56,016 nt of DNA. Origin: Phellopilus nigrolimitatus (taxonomy: Eukaryota; Basidiomycota; Agaricomycetes; Hymenochaetales; Hymenochaetaceae). Of the stretch, positions 11,689-22,384 are shown in pieces. Positions within the stretch are counted from its first letter, which is position 1, and the number at the start of each line of letters is the position of its first letter. The stretch lies in the NCBI GenBank assembly GCA_021029095.1, contig JAJOHG010000163.1, positions 1 through 56,016 of the forward strand, written 5' to 3'. The notes beneath the pieces are model-generated. The model did not search any database. It had not been told where the DNA came from and worked only from the letters and a program-made list of their open reading frames with translations. The position numbers and the translations under genes are program-made.

Positions 11689-13271
11689 TTACTTACGGAT
11701 CACAGTCGCTGTGATCAATCCGCTGCAGCACAGGAAACAGCCAGCGGTTAATTGTATGGTGCGTCGGTGAAACAAGGGAACATACCTGGGAGCAGCGATA
11801 GGACAGAACACCTCCGCAGCTGTCCTGTAACATAGCGACCGGTGTCAGCTGAAACATCCGAGAATAAAAGCGCGCGAGAAGGAACGAGAAGGCTCTCGCG
11901 TGCCCGAGAAGGTCGTAGAAAGGGAAATGGGAAATGGAATGGGAAGGTACATGTAATAGATACGCACGGGGTCGTGTTGTCGATGCCAAGATACTTCATG
12001 TCCACCGGGATGTAGTGCTTGTTGGGCAGCGCGTACGATGCGCGCTCCAGCAGCGTGTGCTCGTTCACAATCTGCCCCGCCATTTTGTACAGCGTCGCCT
12101 GCACGCTCGCGCTCTCGTCCGTCGCGAACACGTCCAGCGTGATCGCCCGTGCGCGCGCAGCGACCGCGTCGAACGCGTTTGCCTCCTTGATCTTCGCGAG
12201 CGCCGCCGCGAGCCCCGCGTGCGCGCCGAGCGCGAGCGGCTTGAACACGTACTGCAGGTCCACCGACGTCGAGAAGATGCGGTCGTTCACTTCGACGAGC
12301 GTCGTGAACTCGTCCCGCACGAAGTTCTCGAACGCGGAGCCAGACGACTTGAGAACTGCGCAAAGTGAGACATTCAGAGCTCGACAGAGAATTTGCGTGT
12401 AAAACCACTCACCGAGAAGGTCGCTCGCGCCCGATGCCACCTTTGCCGTCATCGCGTCCTTCCCTGCCGTCGCGTCAATCTAATCACAAACCCAAAAACC
12501 CGTGCCTTAGCCTCGATGCTGCTTTAAGCTCTGAAGCGTGCGTGGCGGACGCACCTCGACGCTCGTCACTCGCTTCTCGTCGCCGTCGCGCCAGAAGGAG
12601 TGCGGGTGGCTCTTCCCGTCGACCGCGATGCGCTGCCAGCGCAGCTGCTCGATGGTTACGAACGCTTTGCGCAGATGCGCGTACTTGCCAACCAGGAACG
12701 CGCCGAGATGGATCGCGAAGAGCTCCGGCACAAGCACGAAGGGAGAGGTTTTCGCAATATCTAGGTGTTCGAAGGATAGCCATTGACGAGTTCGGGAGTT
12801 TGAGTCGGTAGAGGCGAACATGAAGAAAGTCAGGGGATTGCTTTAGCGCATACACCCAGCAAGGCATGAATTGAATGCGCACAATAAGTGATATTTTTGA
12901 CTTCACAGGCAATGAGCACCTCCAATGTCAGTAATCGTTCGATCAGAAGGCTTATATGCATATATACGCACTCGAGTCCGTAGCAACAACGACCGAGTTA
13001 TCCGCCTGGGTGAAGCTGCATGTCAATTGTGAAGTCAGCATTCAGATCAGAGACGCATCCCTCTCCTCCCTTCGCGTACACGCTCTCCTCGGCCAGGTCA
13101 AGAAAATCTGAATCCAAGGAGCATAGCTCACCTCGTCTCGATCGCGCCCTCGACGAGCGTGCACACATTGTACTCGACGACATCGTGCCACTTATCGCTC
13201 TTCACGACGCGGAACACGCGCACCTTGTCCTTGCCGTAGCGCGCAGCAGCAAGACCGACTTCCGCAGACAT
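11689..13271 (-). CDS. Urate oxidase (uricase)
   Basis: Oxidises urate to 5-hydroxyisourate in purine breakdown, cofactor-free and normally peroxisomal. Eight exons (13271-13132, 13015-12972, 12900-12883, 12760-12555, 12479-12413, 12355-11968, 11824-11786, 11722-11689) sum to 311 residues, the usual length. Landmarks in order are ARYGKDKVRV (catalytic Lys), VVVATDS (catalytic Thr), LRWQRIAVDGKSHPHSFWRD, FVRDEFTTL, ASVQATLYKMA, YALPNKHYIPVD and AAEVFCPIAAPSGLITATV. Exon 3 is only 18 nt (codes IKNITY) and is needed to keep the conserved strand. The protein ends in VIRK, not the SKL-type peroxisomal signal common in fungal uricases. The last codons read CCGTAAGTAAG, which also looks like a good splice donor, so a further 3' exon carrying a targeting tail is possible. 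The family assignment is secure; the 3' end is uncertain. Confidence 0.93.
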
Positions 13272-14713
13272 GATGAAAAGGGGCTGGCGAGGAGCAGTGT
13301 GAAGATGAAGACGGTGAGAGCCTCCAAGCTATGCGCGCTGCTACTCAGGTACAATAAATATCGAGTCTTTACGGCCGATGGCTTCCCCTGCTCTGTAATC
13401 TTTCCTCCGATCTCGTGCAGTCTCACGCAGTCTCGTGCAGATGCAGGCCTCCGCAGGGGTTGACCGCGGAAGATACGAGAGCGCTGGTCTTATCTTTGTG
13501 TGTCCATCTGGTGCAGAGATAACGCTGCACCTCTTTTCCATCTTTTTTTTTGCCTTTCTGGGGTTTTTGAATGTGAAGACAGGGCGCGGCCGCCGCATCG
13601 CTGACACAGGCACGCGGAAAGTGCGGAAGGCTGCAGATCCGTCGGTCGAGCTGCGCCGTCTCTTATATGCAAGTGGGCTCAAATCTCAGTTTCTTGTTCA
13701 ATTTCAAATAGGACTGAGAACGTGCAGACGCGATCAAGACGAACTGCATAGATAAAGCAGCCCTACCGGTATGGAAGTTGTAACAGCCGGTTTAAACTTT
13801 CGCAAAAGTGAGTTTTGCGCCGTAGGTTCGTAAAAGTTGCGGTCTAGGCTTCAGGCTAACGACAAGAGGCTGAGTCTAGACGGGCCTTAGAAACGCAGAG
13901 CTTACGGACAAACTTATAACAAAACAACAGTCCGGTACGCGACACCCGACATTCAATGTCGAGTTGAATATCTTTCTCATAATTCGGTTATCGATCCGGA
14001 CTCTGATGTAAAGTTGTTGAGACGCCAAGCATGGGAACCTTGTCACATTGTTCATGTTCAGAAACCAATTCCGAGCACTAACCGAGAGGTTTCAAGATCG
14101 CATTGCGGTACTATTCAACACCGACGCAAGCGAGAAAAAGCCGTCCGCATGCGCAGCCGGTCAGCATCTTACTTGGAGACCATCATCTGAAGTCGACCTT
14201 CCGAAGTCATGCGGAGGAGGCTAGTTGCTGTGAGGACTTGCAGAAGACTCGCACAAGTACTCCACGCCGGCGGACCGAAGCTTACTGAGAAGCATGTCGA
14301 GATGCGCAGAACGCGCGTGTCCACATGCCATGATCCCGCTAAAACCATCCAGGTGCACAGCTGGCCAGTATCTTATTGAAAGACTATGTCATCCGAAGTC
14401 GATTAACCGAAGTGAAACGAGAACCATGCGGGGGAGGCCAGTTCCTATGAAGACTTACAGAAGACGGAACAGATACTCCACGTCTCCGAACCCTGCTGCT
14501 GAATAGTCGAAACACCAAGAACGCGTGTGTCCATATGTTATGTCCTTGCCGCTCACTGTCTTCCTCGCTCTCAACCTGCCGCCTACCTGCAATCTTCGCG
14601 AAAATTCGGACCGGCAATCTTCCGCAAGAACTTGTGTTCGAGTGCAATCTCCTCTATTTGCACGTGAGGTGAGAAAGCAAAATAATTACTCCTCTTATGA
14701 GGATGGAATTCTA
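13272..14713. other. Intergenic, no convincing gene
   Basis: This stretch separates the 5' end of the uricase gene from the 3' end of the ATP synthase subunit g gene. It contains a short direct repeat of the TCTCGTGCAG/TCTCACGCAG type at about 13,412-13,441, and a degenerate tandem duplication (listed separately). Open frames of 60-147 codons around 13,020-13,760 overlap uricase exons antisense or lack recognisable content. Confidence 0.5.
14147..14541. repeat. Degenerate tandem duplication, unit about 200 bp
   Basis: Two diverged copies, about 14,147-14,332 and 14,350-14,541, share an ordered series of blocks: CAGC(C/T)GG(T/C)CAG, TC(T/C)GAAGTCGA, ATGCGG(A/G)GGAGGC, AGAAGAC, TACTCCACG and GAACGCG(C/T)GTGTCCA(C/T)ATG. 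Spacing between matching blocks is about 210 bp. Many differences are C/T or G/A transitions, as expected for an old or mutated repeat. No coding content is evident. Confidence 0.55.
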
Positions 14714-15489
14714 TCACTCCAGTTTGTAACCGACTAAGTGTCTGCGCCCAATGATCTCGCCAATCTGGACAAGCAAGCGACACGAGAAAACAACATTATA
14801 TGTCAGCCAATAACGAAAATCTCCAGGTGGTGAATGTACAGAAACGCACCTTGAAAATACCATACGCCTCCAGCGCATAAACACCGACGCGCTTGTACTC
14901 GCCCGTGTGGAGAATCTCGCGCCAGTATGCGGGGCTACTCGCACGCGCCCAGATCGACTGGTATGCGCTAGTGACGGTAGAGAGCGATGCGGGCGGCTGC
15001 AGCCGTTCGGCGAGGTATACCTGCTTGAGCAGCTCGCGGCCCACGGAAAGATTATAAAGTAGCGGTTCACGGTAGGCTGTTATTTACGAAGACATTTTGG
15101 CGGCAGATGGATCGTGTTACAGCGAGTAGCCAGAAATGACAGATGCGGAATACCAAGTGGACGACAAACAAAAGCACTTTTTAGTTCTAATCCGACGTCG
15201 CGAATGAAAAGAAGAAAAGAAAAGGAGACGTACATCCCAACATGTTCCCCACGCGCTCGCCCACGCCGCCGCTCGCCTTCTTCGCCATCTCCACCGCCTT
15301 CGCGAACCCCTTCTGCGCGGTGACGAACGCCTCCTGCGCTTTCTCCTGCGCCTTTTGGGCGGTCTCTTGCGCCTTCTGCTGCGTCGAGTTTGACGAGTTG
15401 AACCGGCGCGGGGCCTTCATCGAGCGGGCGAACGCCGACGACGAGGAAGGCCGCGATGCGCGCAGGCTCGACAGAAATGCGCGGGACAT
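14714..15489 (-). CDS. ATP20: Mitochondrial ATP synthase subunit g
   Basis: Small inner-membrane subunit of the F1Fo ATP synthase, needed for dimerisation and cristae shape. Three exons (15489-15234, 15076-14850, 14764-14714) give 177 residues. The N-terminus (MSRAFLSSLRASRPSSSSAFARSM) is basic and Ser-rich like a matrix presequence. An Ala/Gln/Lys amphipathic repeat follows (TAQKAQEKAQEAF...). The conserved family part is YREPLLYNLSVGRELLKQVY, then SAYQSIWARASSPAYWREIL, then GEYKRVGVYALEAYGIFKIG and EIIGRRHLVGY at the end. Fungal subunit g proteins carry this GEIIGRR...GY close and the conserved GVYALEAYGIF membrane segment. The start is the first ATG of the exon. Family assignment is strong. 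Confidence 0.92.
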
Positions 15490-16286
15490 CCTCGCTGGCT
15501 TTTTTTGAGAGGTTTTCTAAGGAGTGGAGGATGGAAGGATGTGTGTCGTGCGCTGCGTTTGAGCCAGCGACAGCGGGCGGGTGCGGCGTGGGAAGTTACC
15601 TCCATCCCGCGATTTTCCGGAGTAATTTGTTCCTCGCACAAGTTTCGTGATCAGCGTAACTGGCTGCTATCTAGGATAATTCTATCCATCACTTTCAAAG
15701 ACAATTTTGCGAAAGGACACGATATGATCAAAGTTATCTCATACCCGTGCTTGAAATCTTTTCCTGGTGGATCGGGAAGACACTCGTTTGCTGCGCTATA
15801 GATCTGTTACTAAAATTGAGCTCGAAGCTGACTGAAACTCTCATAGCCTAGGTTTAGACGCTTTTCCAAGTACTTCCCGTAATACCTCTCTCAAGAATAA
15901 ATATTGAAATAGTCTTCGGCTTTCTATCAGACTAAAAACACACTTTCTAAATCTGCGCATATACCGTGCACATCTCACCAAAAAGCACTTGGGCTAACAT
16001 GGCCTCGGCAGAGCGGCGATATTATTGTGTCAGGAGGCTGAAGCATAGTCTCCTTTTACTTGCTTCCTGCCGTGAGCAGTGCATCCAATCCGGAAACGTT
16101 TCCACCACGACAACGTGATAATAAAGGAAACGCAATCCACATGCTCGCGGCAACCTTGAACAGTACAGAACGGCCTGCTGTCCAGTCTCCCCTTTCCTCA
16201 GTAATAAGCCCGTACCGAGAGCTTATTTAGAAAAGCTTATAACCCCGCAGCTCAGTAATAGTCGCCGCCCATGACATTCGCTTCTT

Positions 16287-16613
16287 CTATTTCTTCCAGC
16301 TGAACTTGGCTTCTCTTCTCCACATTTCTCGTGCTCCGTCCGCCGCAGTCTTAGGAATTGGCCACGGCTTCGCGGGATCTTTATCTCTGGGGGTTTTTTT
16401 TTCGGACTTGTGAGTGTGTGTACATCGGGAGCCTGTGGCTCGTCTGCCGCATTTGATTTTTGGCGTGCTATAAGTTCCCTTCAAGTTCGCACTGCGCATT
16501 GTGGGACCTTTCTCGTGTCCTCGTAGCTCTTGAATCTTAACTTTCATTATTGCTCTTGGACTGGAGACGGTGATCACATCGCCGGGCTCTGAATTCGCGC
16601 GGGATTTCGACAT
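16287..16613 (-). CDS. Hypothetical small basic protein (weak)
   Basis: A 108-codon open frame starts MSKSRANSEPGDVITV and ends REMWRREAKFSWKK. It is rich in Lys/Arg and has no recognisable domain, signal peptide or membrane segment. In its favour, the composition is even and the Ser/Pro/Lys content resembles low-complexity fungal proteins. Against it, there is no intron, no homologue I recognise, and it sits alone in a gene-poor stretch. A perfect 19-bp inverted repeat lies 28 bp before its ATG. Confidence 0.25.
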   Translation of the reverse strand: MSKSRANSEPGDVITVSSPRAIMKVKIQELRGHEKGPTMRSANLKGTYSTPKIKCGRRATGSRCTHTHKSEKKTPRDKDPAKPWPIPKTAADGAREMWRREAKFSWKK

Positions 16614-16641
16614 TCTGCGTCCGCAAATTGTGCTGCCTGCC

Positions 16642-16682
16642 TTTCGCGACAGTGATTACACCCTGTAATCACTGTCGCGAAA
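16642..16682. repeat. Perfect 19-bp inverted repeat with 3-nt loop
   Basis: The arm TTTCGCGACAGTGATTACA (16,642-16,660) is followed by CCC and then by its exact reverse complement (16,664-16,682). It would form a strong hairpin in DNA or RNA. There is no T-run after it that would suggest a simple terminator. It lies just upstream of a weak minus-strand open frame. Confidence 0.95.
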
Positions 16683-17714
16683 CGGTACACGTGTCAATAG
16701 AGCATGCATCTATGCTGACAGATTACAGAGCTCGTTGAAGGTATAATCGTGCCAGACCTGCATTGAAGTCAGTATGCCATAAAGTTCTGAAGACACAACT
16801 GGGCATCTTTTGACCACTCTGACATTTGTAAATGGTTTTCCCTTTAACTTTTTATTTAAAATTCCAGGCCCACCTTTCGTCAGCTTATCTCATATTCTCT
16901 TCTAAATTCACAACTCTGAGCAGCTTTTACGGATGATTGTTCTCTTTGCAAATCCCGCGAGGACCTGGGGAGCACCTGACAGACGCGTCTCGCCAACCGC
17001 GTGGATCGGAGTTTGAATCGCTTATTTGTAGCTGTGCATTCCAGATCACCTTTTGGACATCTATGTTCTATAATATCTACTAAACTTCCAACAGATTCTA
17101 CCGCATTATTCCATAGTATCTGGAAGACCACTCTTACTGCTTGACGTCCTGGGGTACGCGGCACGCCATGCTCATCCCATTACTTAAAGGATTAGTCGAT
17201 CATTTCAAGCGGCGTTTCAACGTAGCTGGACTCACACAAAATCGCACCTCTTCGCGCTCAAAGTCCCGTCAGCCTCTTTCTCTCCTACATTCATCTGCTG
17301 CGCGGGACTCCTTCTCCCCCCACTCCCGAGCTTAAGCAAGGGGGACCTCCTTACATACCTCCAAGTAAGCCTCCTTCTCCGGGTCATTGCTTAGTTTTCT
17401 ACGCACATCTCGACAAGCAGAAGGCATGCTACCTAACTCTGCTACTACAACCGTCGTATTACAAGCCGCCGCTTTACTCTGTTGTAGTCGTAGAGCGTCT
17501 TTCACATTTTTTTCGACCTGAGGCCCGATGCTAGGACTTAACAAAAATGAGAAGCTACTCGGTGGCATAACGTACAACCACCCATTATTGCCACTACAGA
17601 CACACCATCGTGTCTCCCTCAACGCCCTTAGTATTATTTATGCGCCGCATTGCGCGTCGTCGCTCCGAGCACGGGCCCTCATGTACTCAGTCCACGTACG
17701 GCCATCGTTTAGAG

Positions 17715-17945
17715 CGACCTCTCACTTCCAGAATGTGGCAGGCCGACGGAGCTAATAGGTACCCTGTCTGGCCTTAGTGCCGTCGACGGAGTGGCAGACA
17801 GACCTGCTGGAAAATAGCCGCGGAAGTCGATATCGCTCGGAGTCAGCGCACTTCCATAATGTGGCAGACCGAAGGAGTCATCGGACAATCCAGACTGCTG
17901 GCAAATAGTCCGGAGGTCGACGCCGCTCGGGTGTCTAGTCGAGAC
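17715..17945. repeat. Degenerate tandem repeat, unit about 130 bp
   Basis: CACTTCCAGAATGTGGCAGG and CACTTCCATAATGTGGCAGA recur about 130 bp apart. Each is followed by GC(C/A)GA(C/A)GGAG and later by GCTGG(A/C)AAATAG...G(A/G)(A/G)GTCGA...GCTCGG. The copies differ at many positions. No coding content is evident. Confidence 0.5.
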
Positions 17946-18307
17946 AAGTGTCTGTACAGTATTGCAGCACTTACTTCCTAGTCATTTGAGGGTGCTTTAA
18001 AAGCATCAATAATTCCCTATATAAATTCGAACTCGTACTTCGATACCTTGTTCCCATGGCACGCATTATCCTTTGCGTGCTGATTACTCACAACATTCCA
18101 ATAGTAGTTGCGCATCATCGGGTGGTAGGGGAGAAAGGTGATATCACTTACTTTATGGCATTGCAAAGTATCGGCTTATCACTGTTATATCCAAATCACC
18201 TGAATGAGGCGGCATGCATAGAACCCTCTGTCTCGTATTCCAGAAACCGCGAGGGAAAGCAACCATAAGAACGGCTCTACAGCTGGTACATATCGTAGCA
18301 CAACAGA

Positions 18308-19313
18308 CTACTCGTCCTTCTTCGGACCGACTTTCTTCTCTGCTTCGTCGATTGCCGCCTTGTCCGTTGCAGGCTCGCCGCCAGCACCTATTTAACGCCG
18401 AAAAGAAAAGATGATAGTCAGAATAGAATTACACAAGCAAGCAAGGCGTAAAAATAATAATAAAAAACGAAGCATACGTACCACCGAACATGCTGGCACC
18501 GGCCTTGAAGGGACGCTTAAGGTCGCCCTCCGCGGGCTTGCCGAAAATGTGGATCGCGACGGGCTTCGCGTCGAACAGATTTTTAAGTCCCATGAGCGCC
18601 TGGATGAAAAGCGGCTGGGTGTAGTTCATGTACAGGTGCAAGAAAACCATCATGGCCAAGCCCATGTACACGCCGCGGACCTGAGACGCGAATAGTATGA
18701 TGATGGCTTTAGCAGATTTAAAAACATGTTTCGGAAATCGCAGCGCACCAGCTTAGATACCTCCCCAAGGTCGTAATCCTTCACGGTTGTAGTTACGAGG
18801 GCGCCCGAATCCCCCTGTGACTAAATCACACGTCGATATGTGAATCATGTTTTCAGACTTGAATGGATGATAAAAGTTACCATCGGCCCTGCAGGCTCAA
18901 CTGCGCGTGCACACGTAGCAAATCAGCATTTCGAAGGCGAAACGTAGGTGAAGAGGCACGCACCGTACTTGAGCACCGTCTGATCGTTCCTCTGCTTAAC
19001 CTATCGCGTCAACGGTCCATACAAGTCAGTTAGAATTGCTCTGCATGTGACACGTATGCCTATCTGTTGCGCAGGCGCACCTTCATGGAGATGTAGTAGT
19101 ACGTGGAGAGGACGAGGAGCTGGACGGTGACGTATCCCACGCGTACGTAGTTGAGCACCTGCGGGTCGTCGAACGGGATTTTGCGCGCAACTGGGGGAGG
19201 GAGAGAACGGACTGCCAGTGAGCGCGGTGTCACGCGGTGCATGATGCGGGCGGAAAAGACAGACCCTGCATCCCGACGAGGGATATGACGAGATTCTGCA
19301 CGGCCGAATTCAT
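18308..19313 (-). CDS. PHO88: Pho88 / SND3 ER membrane protein
   Basis: ER membrane protein of the Pho88 family. In yeast it takes part in SRP-independent targeting of membrane proteins (Snd3) and was first found through phosphate transport. Seven exons (19313-19265, 19190-19081, 19000-18964, 18900-18881, 18814-18761, 18680-18482, 18387-18308) sum to 182 residues, near the family length. The reading is MNSAVQNLVISLVGMQ, VARKIPFDDPQVLNYVR, membrane segment VTVQLLVLSTYYYISMK, VKQRNDQTVLKYVEPAGPM, VRGVYMGLAMMVFLHLYM (second membrane segment) with YTQPLFIQALMGLK, and FGKPAEGDLKRPFKAG. The tail is hydrophilic (DKAAIDEAEKKVGPKKDE). It is divergent from the Slm1-like gene with about 540 bp between starts, so control regions may overlap. 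Confidence 0.93.
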
Positions 19314-19853
19314 GATGGAACCGTTGTTGACGAGGGGAAGAAGGCCCGAAGAAAGGAAAGGAAAGAAAAAGAGGAGAGGTTCAGAGTGGATGGCTGGACT
19401 GAGTCTGTTTGGTGACACGCGTCCGTCGGCCAAAATTACAGTATGTTTGTCGGTATTGACAGTGATTAGCCAATGCTTCCTTTTCTGGGGTGGCACACGT
19501 CTCCTCGACCTACTGGCCGCCAGTTGTTGCGTAAGCGGCGTCCTCTTGGACGTGTGTCGGAACATAATCATGAATGACCTCGAGAAGATAAATCAACATT
19601 ATTGTTTGGAGACGTTCTGGAGACGTTGAGACATTTTTCTATTGGAAATCTGTGCAAGTCCCGAATATATGCGAGACAGATTCAGAGTTCGGAACCATAC
19701 CATGAATGACGTCAACCCCGCGCCTTGCCCTCTTATAGGCACGATCCGACGCGCTGCTCCTCATTCGACATTCCTCCTTTTTCCCTCCCGCCCCTCTTTC
19801 TCGACAACTACAACTTCAACGAAACCCACCCTTTCTTCACAGACCAGATCATC

Positions 19854-21891
19854 ATGCACGACGGCGCGTCAATATCGCGTGCGACCTCCATGTCTCGAGC
19901 GAGCAAGCAGGGTTCCACCGTGAGCAGGAACCAGTCCCTCATCAAGAAGAACATCGCCCCCAACGACCTCCGCCCCTCTGACGTCCTCATCGAGCGCTTC
20001 GTCGGCTGGAAAGCCATCGTGAAGCAGCTAATTGCCTACTTCGAGGTACGCGCTCCGCCCCTACTTGTCTAGCTGAGGTGTTTATACATTGGACCGTAGG
20101 GCGTTGCCGACATCCAGAACAACATTGCCCGCGAGCTCACCAAGCTCGGAGCTGTAATCCAGGTTCCGTTTAGGACCGGAAATCAATTCCTTGGCGAAGG
20201 AGGAATTCAAGTATGTGAGACCCTTTAATTCCAGTTTCCGATACTGAACGGGTTGCGTAGGACATTTATTTCGGTCTCCGAGACAAGACACGCGCCATTG
20301 CCGACCAGCACGCGAACTTAGGCAAGACCATCGATAGCTCCATCGTCCAGCACCTGCAGAAGTTGAGAACGGAGATCAAGGCTCATATTAAGGTATGTGC
20401 CATACTTTACATCCTAGACAATAAGGCTGACTCTGTTAAAGAACGTGCAAAATGACACAGGCAAGCTTGCGACGAATGTCGCAAAGGAGAGAGAACTGTC
20501 GACGAAACTGGTTGCTGAACTCGGAAAGAACATTGCCGTTTTCAAAAACTCTCCTATGACTATCAATGCTCGGGACGATCCGTAAGCTATATCTTCAAGT
20601 TCTCTTTCGATGGTGCTAAATCCCTCTCTGAAATTAGATTTGTGGCAAACACTTCTGTTGAGCGTCAATTGCAGAAACAAGTGCACGAAGAAAATGCCTT
20701 GCAGAAGTCTATCATAATCATGCAACAAAACTCTGCGCACTTCGAAGAGGGTATTGTTCGGGCTATCCAGTCTGCTTGGCAAACTTACGACGAGTGGCAG
20801 TCTCGTATGAACAACTCCGTTCAGGACGTTTGGCGCGGACTTGGTTCGCAAATGGCCTCTCTCGCCCCCGACCGCGAGTGGATTTCGTTCTCCGCCCGCT
20901 CCGACCACCTTCTTGACCCAGAGACACCTCTTCGTAACCCCGAAACAATAATGTACCCGAGCAAGGAAGACCCATCTGTTATCCCCGTCCACATTGGTCA
21001 CCTTGAGCGCAAAAAGCGCTTCACCCGCACATACCGCGAAGCTTACTACGTGCTCTCGCCCGCGGGTTATCTACACGAATACGCGTCTTCAGATTTAAGG
21101 ACGAAGCCGCAGCCCGTCTTCTCGCTCTTCCTCCCCGCGTGTACGCTCGGCCCGCCATCGGCCGCAAACGGCAAGGGCAAGTCGTACAAGTTCCACATCG
21201 AAGGCCGCAAGGACGGCACGGGAGCCTCGTCGGGCGGCCTGCGCCTGCCCGGGCGCTCGCCGCACGCATACACGTTCCGCTCGCGCAGCCACGATGATAT
21301 GATGGAGTGGTGGAACGACATCCGCATGCTCTGCGCGCGCTACCTGGTCGCGAGCGAGCACATGGAGCGCAGCGGCCCCGTCGAGGCTGCCGTGCGCGCG
21401 GCGGGGTACGTCAGCGAGGAAGAGGAAGAGGAGGAGGAGGGATCGAGCGTCGAGGAGGAAGAGGAAGCGGTGGAAGAGGACGGCGATTTATACCTCCCCG
21501 CGCAGGACGGGACCGGGAATGATAATGAATCCGTCCCCCCGTCATATTCTCAGCAGAATAAGGGCCATGGGCTCGAGTTTGGGTCTAGCGGATATCTCGT
21601 GAGTTTTTTTCTAGTTACCGATTTAGTCCGTTTGTTTTACTCATTCGTCTTTGCGCATCCTTGTAGAACGAAAAGAAAACAGACCCGAATACCAGCGGCA
21701 ATGGCAACGTTGGTAACGCAAACGCGAACGGAGGGGGTGCAAACGGCGTGGCGCGTCGGCCGAGCAAGCGCCAGCAGGAGAAGGCCCCAGAGGGTCGAGA
21801 ACCCCATGTCGGGAACGACTCTGGAGAAGCGTCGAACTCAGGCGCTGGGCCCGCGCCCGCCGAAAGCAGGTTCACCGAGGTTATGGAGTGA
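19854..21891 (+). CDS. Slm1/Slm2-like PH-domain protein, TORC2 effector family
   Basis: Family members bind PI(4,5)P2 at the plasma membrane and link TORC2 to actin and stress responses. Six exons (19854-20045, 20100-20210, 20261-20392, 20442-20581, 20638-21598, 21667-21891) give 586 residues. The N-terminal region is coiled, F-BAR-like: SDVLIERFVGWKAIVKQLIAY, DIQNNIARELTKLGAV, IADQHANLGKTIDSSIVQHL, then a long helix to AWQTYDEWQSRM. A PH domain follows: HIGHLERKKRFTRTYREAYY, VLSPAGYLHEYASSD, SYKFHIEGRKDG, AYTFRSRSHDDMMEWWNDI. After it come an acidic run (SEEEEEEEEGSSVEEEEE) and a Gly/Asn-rich tail. The frame stays open upstream of the chosen ATG, but MHDGASISRATSMSRAS is the first ATG with protein-like composition. 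It is divergent with PHO88 and convergent with the left HMG-box gene. Confidence 0.9.
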
Positions 21892-22384
21892 TTACTGGCA
21901 GCGGAGTATAGCGTGCGCGCATTCAAACATACTATAGGGGGCGAAACGTTTACGCATTGGAAGAGCCGGGTTCTGTTTTTTTCTCTATTCTTTTTTTTTT
22001 TTTTTTGACATTGTTTGGATTGGGTTCCACCCTTCGCGATGTAATCCACACCGTGTTGCGATATTGTTTCCTGTACTTCATGACCGCGTATTTTACCCCA
22101 CACTGTACCCCGCAGGCCTACACCCCTTATCCACATTCTTCTACATCCATTTTTGCTGTAGCATACTATAAACTTATACTTGAATTAGGGACTTTTTCGT
22201 TGCGAATAAGAGAAAAAAATGAATTGGGCACGCAGAACCTAGAGAAAAGGTACGATACATGTAGTAGAGGTATAAGGACGTACAGACAAACTGGAGAATT
22301 GAGATCCATATATGAAGTAAAAGAATGCTTACAAGTGGGTTATGAAAGTACATGCTCGCAGAAAAACCCGGAGAGGTTGGAATT

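Larger units (their letters stand above)
15490..18307. other. Gene-poor stretch with hairpin, repeats and possible gene relics
   Basis: The 2.8 kb between ATP20 and PHO88 contains a small basic open frame (16,287-16,613), a perfect hairpin, and minus-strand open segments at 16,880-17,164 and 17,332-17,622. The second of these reads VEKNVKDALRLQQSKAAAC...RRKLSNDPEKEAYLEVC and looks protein-like, but stops lie between it and the first. These segments may be remains of a gene or transposon that I do not recognise. A degenerate tandem repeat lies near 17,715-17,945. No intact gene is evident. Confidence 0.4.

Noticed and set aside
11934..12402. Plus-strand open frames of 127-144 codons across uricase
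   Set aside because: They lie antisense to uricase exons, whose conserved motifs fix the coding strand.
21021..21522. Open frames on both strands across the PH domain
   Set aside because: They are shadows of the Slm1-like exon; Arg/Ala-rich composition is typical of antisense frames in GC-rich coding DNA.
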